A DNA stretch of 64,000 nt from Porphyra umbilicalis (Eukaryota; Rhodophyta; Bangiophyceae; Bangiales; Bangiaceae). The stretch covers positions 124,001 through 188,000 of the forward strand of contig KV918881.1 of NCBI GenBank assembly GCA_002049455.2, in the 5' to 3' direction. A program made the translations under genes and the position numbers. Under the pieces are notes generated by a model, which was not told the DNA's origin, made no database searches, and saw only the letters and a program-made list of their open reading frames with translations. Below, one piece after another: positions 11,963 to 22,787 of this stretch. Each line of letters begins with the position of its first letter. The first letter of the stretch is position 1.

Positions 11963-12277
11963 ATGCAGCGGGACCCGGCGTTGGGGGTGCACCGCGCTGC
12001 TCTCGCGCGGCTTACCCCCCCGCTGTCCCTGCTGGACCGCGACCGCCCCGCCGTCGTGCGCGGGCACGGCGCCGGAGCCTGGGTGGCGGCGCTGCCGACT
12101 GCCGGCGTCACCGGCACCCGTCTGCCGGGGCCGCTGATGCGGGCGGCGGTCCGCTTGTGGCTGGGGGTCCCCCCGGTCGCCACGCACACGGGGAGGGGGA
12201 GGTGGGGCGCCCCGCGGCTGCGGCAGCCGACACGAAGACAGACAGGGCTCTCTACCTTTCATCTGTCGAGCTCCTGA
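11963..12277 (+). pseudogene. Fragment resembling the tail of a retroelement ORF
   Basis: The plus frame reads a segment containing GHGAGAWVAALPTAG followed by RLPGPLMRAAVRLWLGVPP. The GAGAWL-type block followed by a (V/L)RLRLGLP block is a module I associate with C-terminal parts of reverse-transcriptase-derived ORFs in protists and algae. The Cys-rich CxC segment that normally follows is not evident. Only this short piece is present, so it would be a relic. The identification rests on memory of the module, not on a search. Confidence 0.3.
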
Positions 12278-12492
12278 GGGGTGGGGGGGGGGGTGTGTTT
12301 GTGTGTGCCGTTGATGGCGATGTTCGGTCCGCCTGGCTTGGCGCCGCTGGCTGGCACCGCTGGAGGTGAGCACATCAATTCAAGCTGTAGTTTTGCCTTT
12401 CGCCATCGACGGGGCTAGTCCCCGTAGAAGGTCAATAAACGTCCTAGCTTCTCTCCATTCGACAATGCGCCACTATGCCCTCATACTCGCAA

Positions 12493-13299
12493 TCAGTCAT
12501 CAGCATCAAAAATCACTTCAGACAGAGACCGCATCGCCGCAACGGCGCGGTGGAGGTGACGCTTCGCGTCCTTATGCGCGGCGTCGGCGGTGGCGTGCTG
12601 GCGGTCGAGCCTCTTCACAAGAGCATGCCGCTCGACCGCCAGCTGCTGGACAGCCGACGCCGTCTGGTCTAGCCGGCGCTTGGCCGCCTTGCGCGTTTCT
12701 TTAGCCAGGAACCACTGCTCCTCGCCAGTGGTGCGCTTCCGCGGCGCCACCGGCGCCACCTGCAGCACGGTCGGCACCGTGTTAACGGCGGCGGCGGTGG
12801 CGCCACCGGGGGACGAGGCGGCGGCGGCCGACGCGGCCGACTTCGGCCCGGCTAGGGCCGCGCCGGACGGCAGCATCGGGGTTGTCGAGGGAGAACCCAG
12901 CAGCGCTGAGGGCGGGGGCGGGGGCGGAGGCGGGGGCGGGGGTGGAGGCGGCGGCGGCGGCGGCGGCGGGGGCGGCGGCGGGGGCGGCGGCGGAGGCGAC
13001 GACGGGGGTGGCGGCGGGGGCGCCGCCCCGCGGGCCCCACAGCGTCTGCCCCCCGAGGCGTCGTGATGCCGGTGGGGCAGGGGAGGAAGGAGGAGGGATG
13101 GGCGCTGCGGCAGCGGTGGCGGCGGCGGCGGGGGCGGCGGCGTGCCCGTGTCGTCCGGGCTCGCAGACGACCACAGCCCCGCCCCACCAGGCGACCACGA
13201 CCGCGGGCCGTCTCGAGAAGAACCGTGGGGGGGTGACGACACCTCCCCGTCGTCGCGGCACGCAGACCGTGCCCACCGGCGAGCCTCCGCGGTAGTCAT
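12493..13299 (-). CDS. Polyproline protein with C-terminal basic coiled coil
   Basis: About 268 residues from the ATG at 13299 (MTTAEARRWARSACRDD). The middle is an almost uninterrupted proline tract of roughly 35-40 residues encoded by CCG/CCC repeats (12905-13020), preceded by a second Pro-rich run. The last 90 residues are non-repetitive, charged and heptad-like (EEQWFLAKETRKAAKRRLD, QQLAVERHALVKRLDRQHA), consistent with a coiled coil. Formin- or WASP-like architectures have such tracts, but no FH2 or WH2 domain is visible. The tract length is likely to vary or be mis-assembled. The antisense poly-Gly ORF is its shadow. Confidence 0.5.
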   Translation of the reverse strand: MTTAEARRWARSACRDDGEVSSPPHGSSRDGPRSWSPGGAGLWSSASPDDTGTPPPPPPPPPLPQRPSLLLPPLPHRHHDASGGRRCGARGAAPPPPPPSSPPPPPPPPPPPPPPPPPPPPPPPPPPPPPSALLGSPSTTPMLPSGAALAGPKSAASAAAASSPGGATAAAVNTVPTVLQVAPVAPRKRTTGEEQWFLAKETRKAAKRRLDQTASAVQQLAVERHALVKRLDRQHATADAAHKDAKRHLHRAVAAMRSLSEVIFDADD

Positions 13300-15223
13300 C
13301 GTGGAAGCCGACGGCGTGGTGTCAAAGTACGAGGCTCCCACTCTTGCAGACGGCTAAGGATGGGGTCAGCCGTTCGAGAGGCTGAGGGGTGACGAAGAGC
13401 GTGAGGTGGTGAGCACTGTCGGTGCACCAAACACAAAGAGGCAAAGATGCGAAAGACTTTATACTCCCAAAAGATCCTTCGAAGAGCGCCGGCACCGCAA
13501 ATCGGGGCACAGTGTGCGCAAAGCTCTGCTCGTCGGCGGGGGGGGGGGGGGGGCAAGGAGAACCCGCGAAGGGGGGGGGCGGGTAACAACCCACTGTAGC
13601 CGCAGAACCGCGGGGGACGGGGGGAGGCAGCGTGGCCACAGAATAGCACCGAGATGCGCGGTGCCGTAGCCGCCGTTGGCACCTGCGGCCGAGCCGACGG
13701 CGGCACCACCTGCACGCGCGCACGAGCGGTGCGCCACAACCTCCCATGGGGTGGGCGGCCGTAATGAGAGGCTGAACAGAAGCAGAAGAAAGCGTGGGGC
13801 GGCGCGTCGCCGACACCGTCGACGCAGGCGTGAGCGACGGCTCAGCTCTGGATGGCAGCTGGAGAGGAGGGGAAGTGGCCAGGGCAGGCGGGGGAATGTG
13901 GGGCGGCTCACCGCTGCCGCAGACCGTGCGCGATGCAGGGGGCGGCGGTCGGACCGCACGCGCTCAGAGCAGAGCAGCGCGCCGCCGACGCCGTTGGCGT
14001 GTGTGGCAGGCGCGCGGCGCTCCTCACGCCGTCAGGGGTGAGCGGTCCACGGCCATCTCGGTGCGGGCCTTCTTTCTAGGGGCGGGGGACAGGCTCCATG
14101 TGAACCGATAACCTATTTAATCGTGCCGTGCGACCCCGGGCAGCATCTATCCAACCGCATCAGCCCACGACTGCGCGCCCCCGACCCACCACCCACGAAG
14201 CCTGGACCAGCCACAATCCAACAAGACGATGGCCCGTCACTCTGTCTCGCCGCATCGCATCCAATGTCGCTGTCGCCCACGGGTTCCTCCATCGATTAGT
14301 CCCACCATCTTGGGCCAGGTAAGCCACGCTGAACTTTTAACGGGTATTTGAGGCCACCTCTTGCGAACGAGCATCAGGTAACTGCCGTTAGACGCACAGC
14401 CGTTCAGTTTTCGCCTCCTTGGCTCAGGTAATTGCTGTCACATGCACTCTGGGACGACGATGGAGACATGGTAGGTTCGAATATTTGCTTCGGGTATTCA
14501 AAAGGTGGTGTCTGTTTCTTGAGGGTTCGGTCGATGACAGGCGCGTCGGGAGTACGCCCAGTTCCGAAACGTAGGGGCGTCATGCGCACCCACGGGCCAC
14601 CACGGTGCCGCGCCACGGCGCATGTCGCCCCCAGGCCGAACACCCAGTCATCTCCCAGGCAACGCAAATTAGAGTATGGCTCAACGGCGGTATCCAGCTC
14701 AATCTCACAGTCTAGCAGTGATCATACACCCACATAGCCCCCACGGGAGCCTATCGACGCGTTCGCTGTGGCAGCACCTCTCGTACTATTGTCGTTGTGC
14801 CAAAACGTGGAGAGTCCAGGCATAACAAAGAGGTGCTTTTCTGCGTTTGATTGGCCCAGACGTCGATCGGGTTGACTGGGGCCTCTACAGCTTTTGGCGC
14901 AATGTCCATATACTCTCCATTTGAGACGGACGGTTCGACACGCCCAGCAGCGACGGCATCCCGAGAGCCAGCGGCCGTACAGCGCCTTCGTGCTTTTCAC
15001 GGGGCGCCAGAGCACACACTGCTGACATATTTCACCAAATATTGTCCTTGGGAGCTTTCTGTGGTGAGGAATCGCTCTCAAACGTAATCAAGCCTCATCA
15101 ATACACCAAAGGCACCATGGATAATTCCGTGCCGCCAGAAACTCTTGGGTTACCGGGTTTACGGGCATTTATCGCATTGCGCCCGTCATCGTACTCATCT
15201 GCTTCCGCCACTGGCCTCGGAGT
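13300..15223. other. No supported gene
   Basis: Mixed sequence with a G run at 13538-13552. ORFs on both strands between 13400 and 14040 are Arg/Pro-rich shadows. At 14404-14667 (minus) an 87-residue ORF has ordinary composition but no recognisable domain. I see no RNA gene. Confidence 0.4.
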
Positions 15224-15559
15224 GTGGAGATCCTGAGGATAAATCGGCGGCTACGCCTGCCAGACACCCCGCTGGTGCGGGCAGCGTTCGGCTTGGACAA
15301 TAAGCGGGCGGTGCATGATGTGGTTCCCGGACTGTCATGCAGACTACGGGACATCATGAACGCGAGTGCCTCTGCCACAGTAGAGTTTGCCTCTGGCAGC
15401 GGCTGTGCTGATGGCGTCCGCTGTATCGAGATGCTTCCCCAACGTCCCTTGCGAGGGGCGCCCCTGAAGTGGCTGGCCGGCGCGCCCGCGCTCGGAAAGG
15501 GAGCCCTTTGGCAGTGGTATGAGGAGGGAAGAACGACCGCCGGCGAGGACATTCTTTGA
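15224..15559 (+). CDS. Small unassigned ORF next to the transposon 3' end
   Basis: A 111-residue plus-strand ORF of balanced composition (MEILRINRRLRLPDTPLVRA, VEFASGSGCADGVRC, LGKGALWQWYEEGRTTAGE) ends 30 bp before the stop codon of the converging transposase copy. It has no domain I recognise. Its position at the edge of a mobile element suggests that it could be host sequence or part of the element's terminal region. Confidence 0.28.
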   Translation: MEILRINRRLRLPDTPLVRAAFGLDNKRAVHDVVPGLSCRLRDIMNASASATVEFASGSGCADGVRCIEMLPQRPLRGAPLKWLAGAPALGKGALWQWYEEGRTTAGEDIL

Positions 15560-15586
15560 ATGAACTGAAGGCGGCTTTTGTTCTGT

Positions 15587-18481
15587 TCACATGTTGACAA
15601 AGGCATTCGTAAAGAATCGTGCTCGCCCTACCTCCTCTCTGGTTGCCGGAACGGCACTCGGCATGTCCTCCAAACCATGCCGCCCAACCCAGTCCGCCCA
15701 GTCGTGCTCCACGCGAAGCACGCGCAACACACGGCTCACCGGCGCACGCTCAAGCACGGGGGTGACGCCGACGTCGCGCACGTCGAAGCGCAATCTCGTG
15801 CAACGGTAAGCTGCAAACGGGCAGCCCGCCACGGCTGCCACGCTGCGAGCACGCTCCACCACCAGAAGGCGCACCGGCCGCTTGCCAACCCCCGTGACAA
15901 CGACGCGGGCGCGGCCGACTCGAAGGACACCGTGAGCCGACGTGTACTCGATCCAATCCAGCCACGGGGCGCCAAGGCAAGCCTGCGACGCACGTACAAT
16001 CTGCCGCCGCTGGCCCCCGCGCCGCAGCGCCGCGCCGCGCGTCAGGTACGTCCCGTCTGCGACCGTCACGACGTCGTTGTTTCCGAGCTCCAGGCACTGG
16101 GCCAATCGCTCCAAGCCACGCTCCTCCTGGAGGACACCCACGCGAAAAGGGGCACCGTGCCGACGGAGCCTGGGGGCATCGTCATCACCGGATGCGGCAG
16201 TAGCGGCCACAGAGGGCAGCGCAGGCCCGTCGTCGGCACCGTCAGGTGCAGCTGGCGGGGCACTGGCCGCATGAGAAGCCGGCAGACCTGCCTCCGCTTC
16301 TCCATCATTCGGAGCGATAGAGTCATCCGTGACGACGTCTTCGCTGTCCGCTTCTGCCCAGTTCAAGACGTCCGCGACCTGCTCGGCCATGAGCAGCTGC
16401 AGGGCATGCCCTGACCGCCCGCGGTTGGTGCGAGTGTAGGCACTCTTGACGCCCTTGTGCTTGGCTTCGTTGACGCCAGTGTCGCCGGCGCGAAGGTTGC
16501 CGCGAAGACGCAGCTCGTCCAGTACATGCGCCAGGATTCTGTGCAGCTTGGGGGTGTGCAAGGGACCAAATATGCCCTGAAAGTCCCTGTGCATCCATGT
16601 TGTCATACGAGCGGTCAGCTGCCGCGCCCGCCGGACCGTGACGCCCTCTCCGAGGCAGCCCGGTCCGAACACGTCCCGAATCAAAGCCGCTAGCTCGCAC
16701 ATGGCCCATGTCAGCACTGCATGATTCCACTGCCCCGAGGCTGCCCCGAGAATCGCGCAAACAGCAAAAGGAAGGAAGTGCACGACGCGTCGGTGCTCGG
16801 CGCCGCGCAGCGTCGGCTGCTTTTGCTCAGGGGATACAAAGTACCTGCATGCGGAAGCGACATAAGAAACATGGGATGACAAGAGACAAGACCTGTGTCA
16901 GCCCAACCCGTTGTCCATCAAAGATGCAGCGGCATCAGCCCCGCGCACGCATGGAGCTGCTCGACGCTGCCCTCGCATATCGGCACCGGCGTCATGACAC
17001 GTACCCGGGTGTGACATGCGGCACAGGATTTGTTCTAGAAGCGTACATGAAGCGCCTATTGGCGCTGCGCAATGATGCTGCGGCCGTCCCCTTCGCCAGG
17101 CCGACGTCATCGTCGACCAACTCGGCGTAGAGGTGCACCTCTGTCGAAATCCGACGGCAGAGGCCGACGTCAACAACCTGCAGGTGCCCCGAGCCATTGG
17201 CAGGAGATCATGGTCATGGAGATGCAAACGAAGCAGCGGAGGAGTGTGAGAGCCCTGACGAGCACCGGCAGCACAGCCCTCATCGTTGTTCAGCGGCAGG
17301 CCGCATTCTCACGCACGCACGGCACTCCCGTCCAGGGCACATAGTCCAATGGGGAAAAACTAGCAAGCAAGGCAGGCAACTCACGTGCAGTCGGTCGAAA
17401 CCGGTGACCTGGTAGAGGTGCTTGTGCCCCGACCCGAGACCCGCCCATCCTGCCAAAGCGGGAACACGGCAGTGGACTCCCATCGTCTTTTCAATGCCCT
17501 TCACCTCAGCCGTGTTGCCGCTTTGAGCACGAATGTTCGCGCCGCGCAGCTGGGCGGTGACGGTCTCGTCTTGTCTGCAATGACAATTGGAGCAGACCGC
17601 CACCCTAGCGCCTCCACCGTGCGTCGCTTCTCGTTCCGGACCGCCTTCCAAAAGGCTGTTTTGCTCGGAAACCGCTCTGCGAACGGCGCGCCGCCGCCTG
17701 CACCACGTTCGACAGCACTCAGAACGGCATAAAAGTTGATTGCTTGCTCCCGTCCAAGCCCAGACCCGTTGGCGGTGCAGACGTACGTAAACGCGCGACG
17801 CAAACAAGGCGTGTCGAACCGCGGAAGGTCGGCAATGGCGCCTCGACCGGAAAAGACCGGTTCGGCACGGTCAGCGTCCCGCAGTGCGTGGTACCACGCA
17901 AGCACCCGTCCGCTCAAGGAGGCTCCATAGTCCATCTCGCCGTGCATCTCCACGGGCGCCTGGGCGCGCAACGAGTGCACGAAAACGCTGTTGACATTCG
18001 GTCGGTTGTCCGCGGCGCGGCTGTGTGGCGCCAGCGTGTCGTCTGTTGACTCGTAGTCGTCGTCCGAGTCGGTGACGGGCTGGGTACTATCGGAGCCGTC
18101 GTCGCTCTCACTTGTACTCCAGCCACTGCTCCACGCCCTCTCATCCTGCGGACCCTCGTCGTCGTCGGTCGTAGTGGTCGAAGCCCTGCTGCTGGACGAC
18201 CATCCTCCTCCTGCTGCATTGGGATCTGCATCGCCGCCGTCGTCTGCTCCGCCGGCAGGGACATTGCCTGCGGCACCGCTGGCGCCAGCACAGCAGCCGG
18301 CATCTCCGCCGCTGTCGCCGTCGTCGTCGGGATCTTGTACGGGTCCTTCAGGATCTGTCAGCACCGCGTCGGCCACGTACATATGCTCATGATGATGCAC
18401 TTGCATGTGGCGGTGCAGTCCGTTGGCCCCGCCAAACTTCCGGCTGCACGTCGCGTACGGACATTGGATGTGCGGCGCCAT
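15587..18481 (-). pseudogene. Plavaka/CMC-like transposase copy 1, internally deleted
   Basis: This is the same gene as the intact copy at 38864-42584, on the other strand. It starts with a C2H2 finger (CPYATCSRKF...HRHMQVHH) at the ATG at 18481, followed by an acidic Ser/Asp linker. Exon 1 ends at the donor GTGAGT (plus 17379-17384). Exon 2 is 17005-17177 (VVDVGLCRRISTEVHLYAEL). Exon 3 runs from 16844 to the stop at 15587 and contains FLPFAVCAILGAASGQWNH, HTPKLHRILAHVLDELRL and the terminal RARFFTNAFVNM. Intron positions match copy 2. Near 17563 the frame jumps: about 200 residues that in copy 2 lie between the N-terminal helical region and RAQLKNATMG are absent, including the YSDAT aspartate and the CxxC cluster. 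The copy should therefore be transposition-dead. Confidence 0.78.
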
Positions 18482-18484
18482 CAC

Positions 18485-20322
18485 CTCGCACGCAGGGGGA
18501 GGGTAGGTCGTGACCTAGGGAAGTCGGCGGCGCAGAGGCGGACGGCGTCGGCAACACAACTCGCACGTGATGCGCGAGGGGACGGAAACCTTACGCGCAA
18601 CGCCCAGACACATGGGCACGAGGTAAGGGATGCCGGCACCGTGGCCGGCACGACTACGCATGCCAGGCACGACGACCCACGGCAGGAGCGGGGACGCGAC
18701 CGTTCGATGCAGGGAGCGCCACGCTGCAGTCGCGCTTCCTCTTGGCCCGCTAGGCCAGAACAGCTCACGGCACGGCTTGTGCCTCCTTGCCGTGTCGCGA
18801 CAGAGTGCAAGACCCGCGACGCTCTGCAGTCCGCAAGGAGGCCCCGAAATCACGCAATCTCCAACGGAACACGACCATCGGGGGGACCGGTGAGACTCGT
18901 GTTGCCCCGACGGACCCCTGACGCCTCCGTGAGGCACCTGATTCTTGGCGCTCTTGACGTGCCCTTTCGTGCGAAATGTGTCCCTTCGACGCACGAGCCT
19001 CGGTAGTGTCTGACAGAAGCGCCCGCCGTCGTCGCCATCACAACTGGTGACGCCCGCCGCTGCACAGTCGCTGTGGGAGTGCCACCTGCGGCCCCTCAGT
19101 CGCAGTCAGAGTCCCACGAGTGGCCCCACAGCCGCCGCAGGAGCGCGGCAGTAGGACCCGTCACGAGGGACACCGCTGCAGACGATGGTCCCCCCACGGC
19201 GCCGGCATCGGCGTGGCAGTGGCGACCGTCCCTACTGCCATCACCACAAAGGCAGCTGTCGTTCACCGTTGCTGCCGCAGCTGCAGCCGCTGCCACCACG
19301 GCCACCGCCAGCCAGCCGTGGCGGCGTCCTTCATGTCAGAGGCCGCCGTTGCTGGACGCATTCCCGCAGCGGCCGCTCTCCCTGTCGCCATCGCCGCTAT
19401 CGTCGCTGCCGCACGGCCGCGGCCTCGGCGTGGCGTGACCAGCATCGCCTTGGCCACTGCCGCTGCTGCCACGACGGCAACCGCCGGCGTGCCGCTGTGG
19501 CCACCATCATGGTTGCTCTCTCCGTGGCGCCCTCGCCAACGCTAGCTACCGCCGGCGTGCCGCTGTGTTTAGCAGCGTTGTCCCGCTCGCGGTGCTGCCC
19601 CCGCCACTGCGGCCGCTGCCGCGACGGCTACCGCCGGCGAGCCGCTGTGGCCACCATCATGGTGCCGCTCTCGGTGCTGCCCCCGCCGAAGGCGTTACTG
19701 CCGCCACCTCCGCTTTTGTGACGCGGCTGTGGCCACTGCTCCATGAGGCATCGCCACAGTGGCCGCCGTTGCTGCCGCCGCCGCCGCTGCCGCCGCTGCC
19801 GCCACGGCCACTGCTACAGTGCAGAAGTTTCTCTCCTCGCTGCTGGGACTGCCGCGGCCGCCGTGGCGGCTACGTCCTCCGGCGTTGACCTCGGCCGCTG
19901 TTGCATCCGCTTCCATCGTGGAGGCTGCATCGGCTGCAGTATAGCGGCAGTGTCCGCTACCGTGGGCGCCATCTCTTTGCTTTTGCCTCTTTTCGATACT
20001 CTCTTTATCGGTTTGTAATTTCTTCACGAGCATGTGTCCACAAGTATATGTGTTTGCCACACAATGCTGGCGAAGGCGTTTCCCTTTTTTGCGCTTTTGT
20101 GTGCTGCTGTGTGCCGCCCGCAAGCACATACGGTGAGCACACGACGGCACGGAGAGATGGAAAGAAAGAAAAGGACCCGCCGAAGTGTTATGTTGTCCCC
20201 CATCACCTGTACCACCCATGCGGCGTAATGAACAAACAATGGTGCACACGCAAACTAACCCCACGCCAGTCAAGCAAACCAATCGCATCCAAGTCGTGTG
20301 CTCCCAGAGATCCAACCCCGCA
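18485..20322. other. Intergenic, partly minisatellite; no supported gene
   Basis: From 18485 to 19060 there are overlapping short ORFs with no domain. From 19100 to 19950 the sequence is GCC/GCT-rich and degenerate, with long Ala or Pro frames that are compositional. The tandem repeat at 19440-19735 is listed separately. The last 400 bp are ordinary-composition sequence and probably include the 3' flank of the H3-variant gene. Confidence 0.45.
19440..19735. repeat. Degenerate minisatellite, about 75-bp period, three to four units
   Basis: A block containing CCGGCG(T/A)GCCGCTGTG, mostly followed by GCCACCATCATGG and then TGGTGCTGCCCCCGCC-like sequence, recurs near 19480, 19555 and 19630. The translated plus frame shows the same repetition (RRAAVATIMV). 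Confidence 0.6.
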
Positions 20323-21036
20323 TCACACGCGCTCGGGGCCTCGGATGCGCCTCGCGAGCGCCATGTCTTTAGCCATCAGGGTCTGACGCCCGCCGTGGAC
20401 GGCGCACAAGACGCTGTCCTCCATGACGCCGACAATGTAGTCCTCCGCGGCTTCTTGGAGCACGACAAGAGCGGTGGACTGGAACCTCAGGTCCGTCTTG
20501 TAGTTCTGGGCAACCTCTTTGACGAGTCGCTGAAAAGGCCTCTTGGGTATGAGAAGCTCGGTAGACTTCTGGAACTTCCGGATCTCTCGTAGTGCGACGG
20601 TGCCGGGGCGGTAACGGTGCGTCCTCTTGACGCCGCCCGCTGGGTTAGCAGGCTGCCCATGCGTCGCCTCATGAGAGCGCTGCACCGCCTTCTGGTGCTC
20701 CGCCGCGCGCGCCGCATCAGCGTGCACAAACGCATTGGTACCACCCGGGTTGGCGCCAGCGACGGCACCAGAGCTTGTACCGCCAGCGACCGCACCAGAG
20801 CTTGTAGCGCCAGTTGCCGTAGATCGCGCACTTGCAGCAGCATTGCCGAGCCGCACGGCATTGCGCGCAGCTGACAGCGCCAGGGACGCGCGGATGCCGG
20901 GCGCCAACCCGTTCATACGAGGCCCGTCGCGCTTCTGCCCGCCAAGGCCCTTCAAACCCGCAACGCTCTTACCGGCGCGGGCAGGGGTGGGCTCAGGCGT
21001 TACGCTCCGCGTTGCCGGGGTCTTGGTACGGCCCAT
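20323..21036 (-). CDS. Histone H3 variant with an extended N-terminal tail
   Basis: The 237-residue protein ends in a complete H3 histone fold. Residues 140-237 read [20 protein letters not shown], then [36 protein letters not shown] and [15 protein letters not shown]. The fold is colinear with canonical H3, and loop 1 carries no insertion. The tail is about 139 residues instead of 38. It opens with [11 protein letters not shown], reminiscent of MARTKQTARKS, but the K9/K27 ARKS contexts are lost. It contains a SSGAVAG direct repeat and keeps [12 protein letters not shown] at the fold junction. No histone-type 3' stem-loop follows the stop, so the mRNA is probably polyadenylated, as for replacement variants. 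A TATA box lies 137 bp upstream. It could be a centromeric or specialised variant; loop length argues against a typical CenH3. Confidence 0.86.
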   Translation of the reverse strand: MGRTKTPATRSVTPEPTPARAGKSVAGLKGLGGQKRDGPRMNGLAPGIRASLALSAARNAVRLGNAAASARSTATGATSSGAVAGGTSSGAVAGANPGGTNAFVHADAARAAEHQKAVQRSHEATHGQPANPAGGVKRTHRYRPGTVALREIRKFQKSTELLIPKRPFQRLVKEVAQNYKTDLRFQSTALVVLQEAAEDYIVGVMEDSVLCAVHGGRQTLMAKDMALARRIRGPERV

Positions 21037-21172
21037 GGCGCCGGCGTGTGCACAGAAGATGGGCGGCGGTGACGACGAAGGCTACAAGCTGGAGGGCCAC
21101 GGCCGTCGACACGACACTGTGGGGGTGGACACAATACACTGTGAGCAGACGTCCTACAGTGTGCGGACAGCG

Positions 21173-21181
21173 TATATATAC
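21173..21181 (-). promoter_or_regulatory. TATA box of the H3-variant gene
   Basis: The minus strand reads AGTATATATACG here, 137 bp upstream of the H3-variant ATG. It is an unusually clean AT-rich element in GC-rich surroundings, so assignment as a core promoter is reasonable. Confidence 0.6.
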
Positions 21182-22787
21182 TCTCTCGCCTTCCACCCCC
21201 CTTATCGTCCCGGGCCCTCCGACGCCACCCCCGACCGACACGCCGTGCCCTGACGGCGCCCCTGCGCTGCGTGTGGGTGCCGCAGCACCCTTGCCGTCGA
21301 CGCGCACTCTCCGCCAGTGGTACAGATCTTCCTAGCCTCGCATCAGAGCCCACCAGCAGCGGCGCTCCCCTGTGCTCCGCCAGAGCCACCCCAGCCAGAC
21401 GCCCGGTCCCGGCCACGCCGGCGCTCTCCCGTCGGCTCGAACCTCTCCGCGGTGCCATCCGGATGCACGGCGTGGTGTGACCCCCGCCGGAGCACGAAGA
21501 AACACGGGGGGGGTCGACGAGAGAAGCTGGATGCACCGTCTTGCGTGCCTCAGATGCCGCTTCAAAGAGTGGGGCGAGCGCGAAGTCGGGGATGCACGAC
21601 CTTACTGACAGCAGCGGCCAGCCTAAGGCTGTGATGATCCGCCTCCCACGAATGGCCCCCGAATGGAGACTGTTGCAAGGCTACCGACCAGCCGAAAGTC
21701 AAGTCTCAAGACTCCGACAGTGCCGGACTTCAGAAAGAGTGAAAACGCGTGATATCTTGTTGACACCCTGCCCTCTATCCAGTCGGTGACCACCATTCGT
21801 AACGTCGGCCTGACTGGACCGGTTACTGGGCGTGCTTCTGCCGATCTGGGGGGAGGTCCGTCGGCAGCTACTCAGTGTCTACCAATTCAGGGACCTCATG
21901 GCCCTCACTCTCGTCACATCGTTGGCTGTTCTTGGCCGCTGTTGGCCCAAGGGAGATAGGGTTGAGGGGTTGCGAGTGAGCCGCCCACAGGTGGCCCTGT
22001 GAGGCCGCACTTCTGGTGTTTGGCCGGGCACGGCCTGCAACACCCGCACGGCGCACCGACGCCCCTCTAGGGTTGCGCCAGCGCAGGGCCGTCCCCGGCG
22101 CCCTCATCAGTGCTCCACCAACCATCTTACGGGCCCGTCTCCCGGGACCGACCCATGCTCGCTCCCTCTCCTGCACACCCGCCACCCCTTTCTCCCGCAC
22201 GGCTGTGTTCCGCCCCGCTGCTGGTCGTTGGTCCCATCAAGTTGCCATTTCGCACTCCCTTCGCCAGGCTCCGGCGCCCTCATCAGTGCGCCACCAACCA
22301 TCTTACGGGCCCGTCTCCCGGGACCGACCCATGCTCGCTCCCTCTCCTGCACACCCGCCACCCCTTTCTCCCGCACGGCTGTGTTCCGCCCCGCTGCTGG
22401 TCGTTGGTCCCATCAAATTGCCCTTTCGCACTCCCTTCGCCAGTTCACCTGGTTGGAGCACTACGGTAGTGCTCCGACCTGCCCTCCGAGGACGCCTGGA
22501 TCGGAGCAATGTCTGGCGACACGCTGGGTGACGCCGACGGGCGGCTCCCGATTACACCTCACCCACACCCTTCCAGCCGCTCTTCGCCTCCCTTAACCCT
22601 TCCTGGGCGCATAGAGTGCAGTGCTTGGCCAACTGACCGGGTTTTCGCCTCGTTGGACGCTCGTGTGTCGCTGCCTGCAGCGGGTCTGGCCGGCGGACGC
22701 GAAGGGGCAAACCACCGGCCCGGTGCTGGCTGTGTTTTGGGACCCCAACGGACGGATGACGGCGTCGCCAGCTGTGGGGCCGGCCCC
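21182..22787. other. Intergenic with a tandem duplication; no gene
   Basis: No ORF with recognisable content. Upstream of 22097 the sequence is unremarkable. The duplicated block at 22097-22443 and the region to 22787 probably belong to the promoter or leader of the gene that follows. Confidence 0.4.
22097..22443. repeat. Tandem duplication, 176-bp unit, two copies
   Basis: The block starting GGCGCCCTCATCAGTGC at 22097 is repeated at 22273 with a handful of substitutions. Both units contain CATCTTACGGGCCCGTCTCC and CTGCTGGTCGTTGGTCCC. It lies upstream of the two-exon gene at 22788 and may be promoter-proximal. Confidence 0.9.
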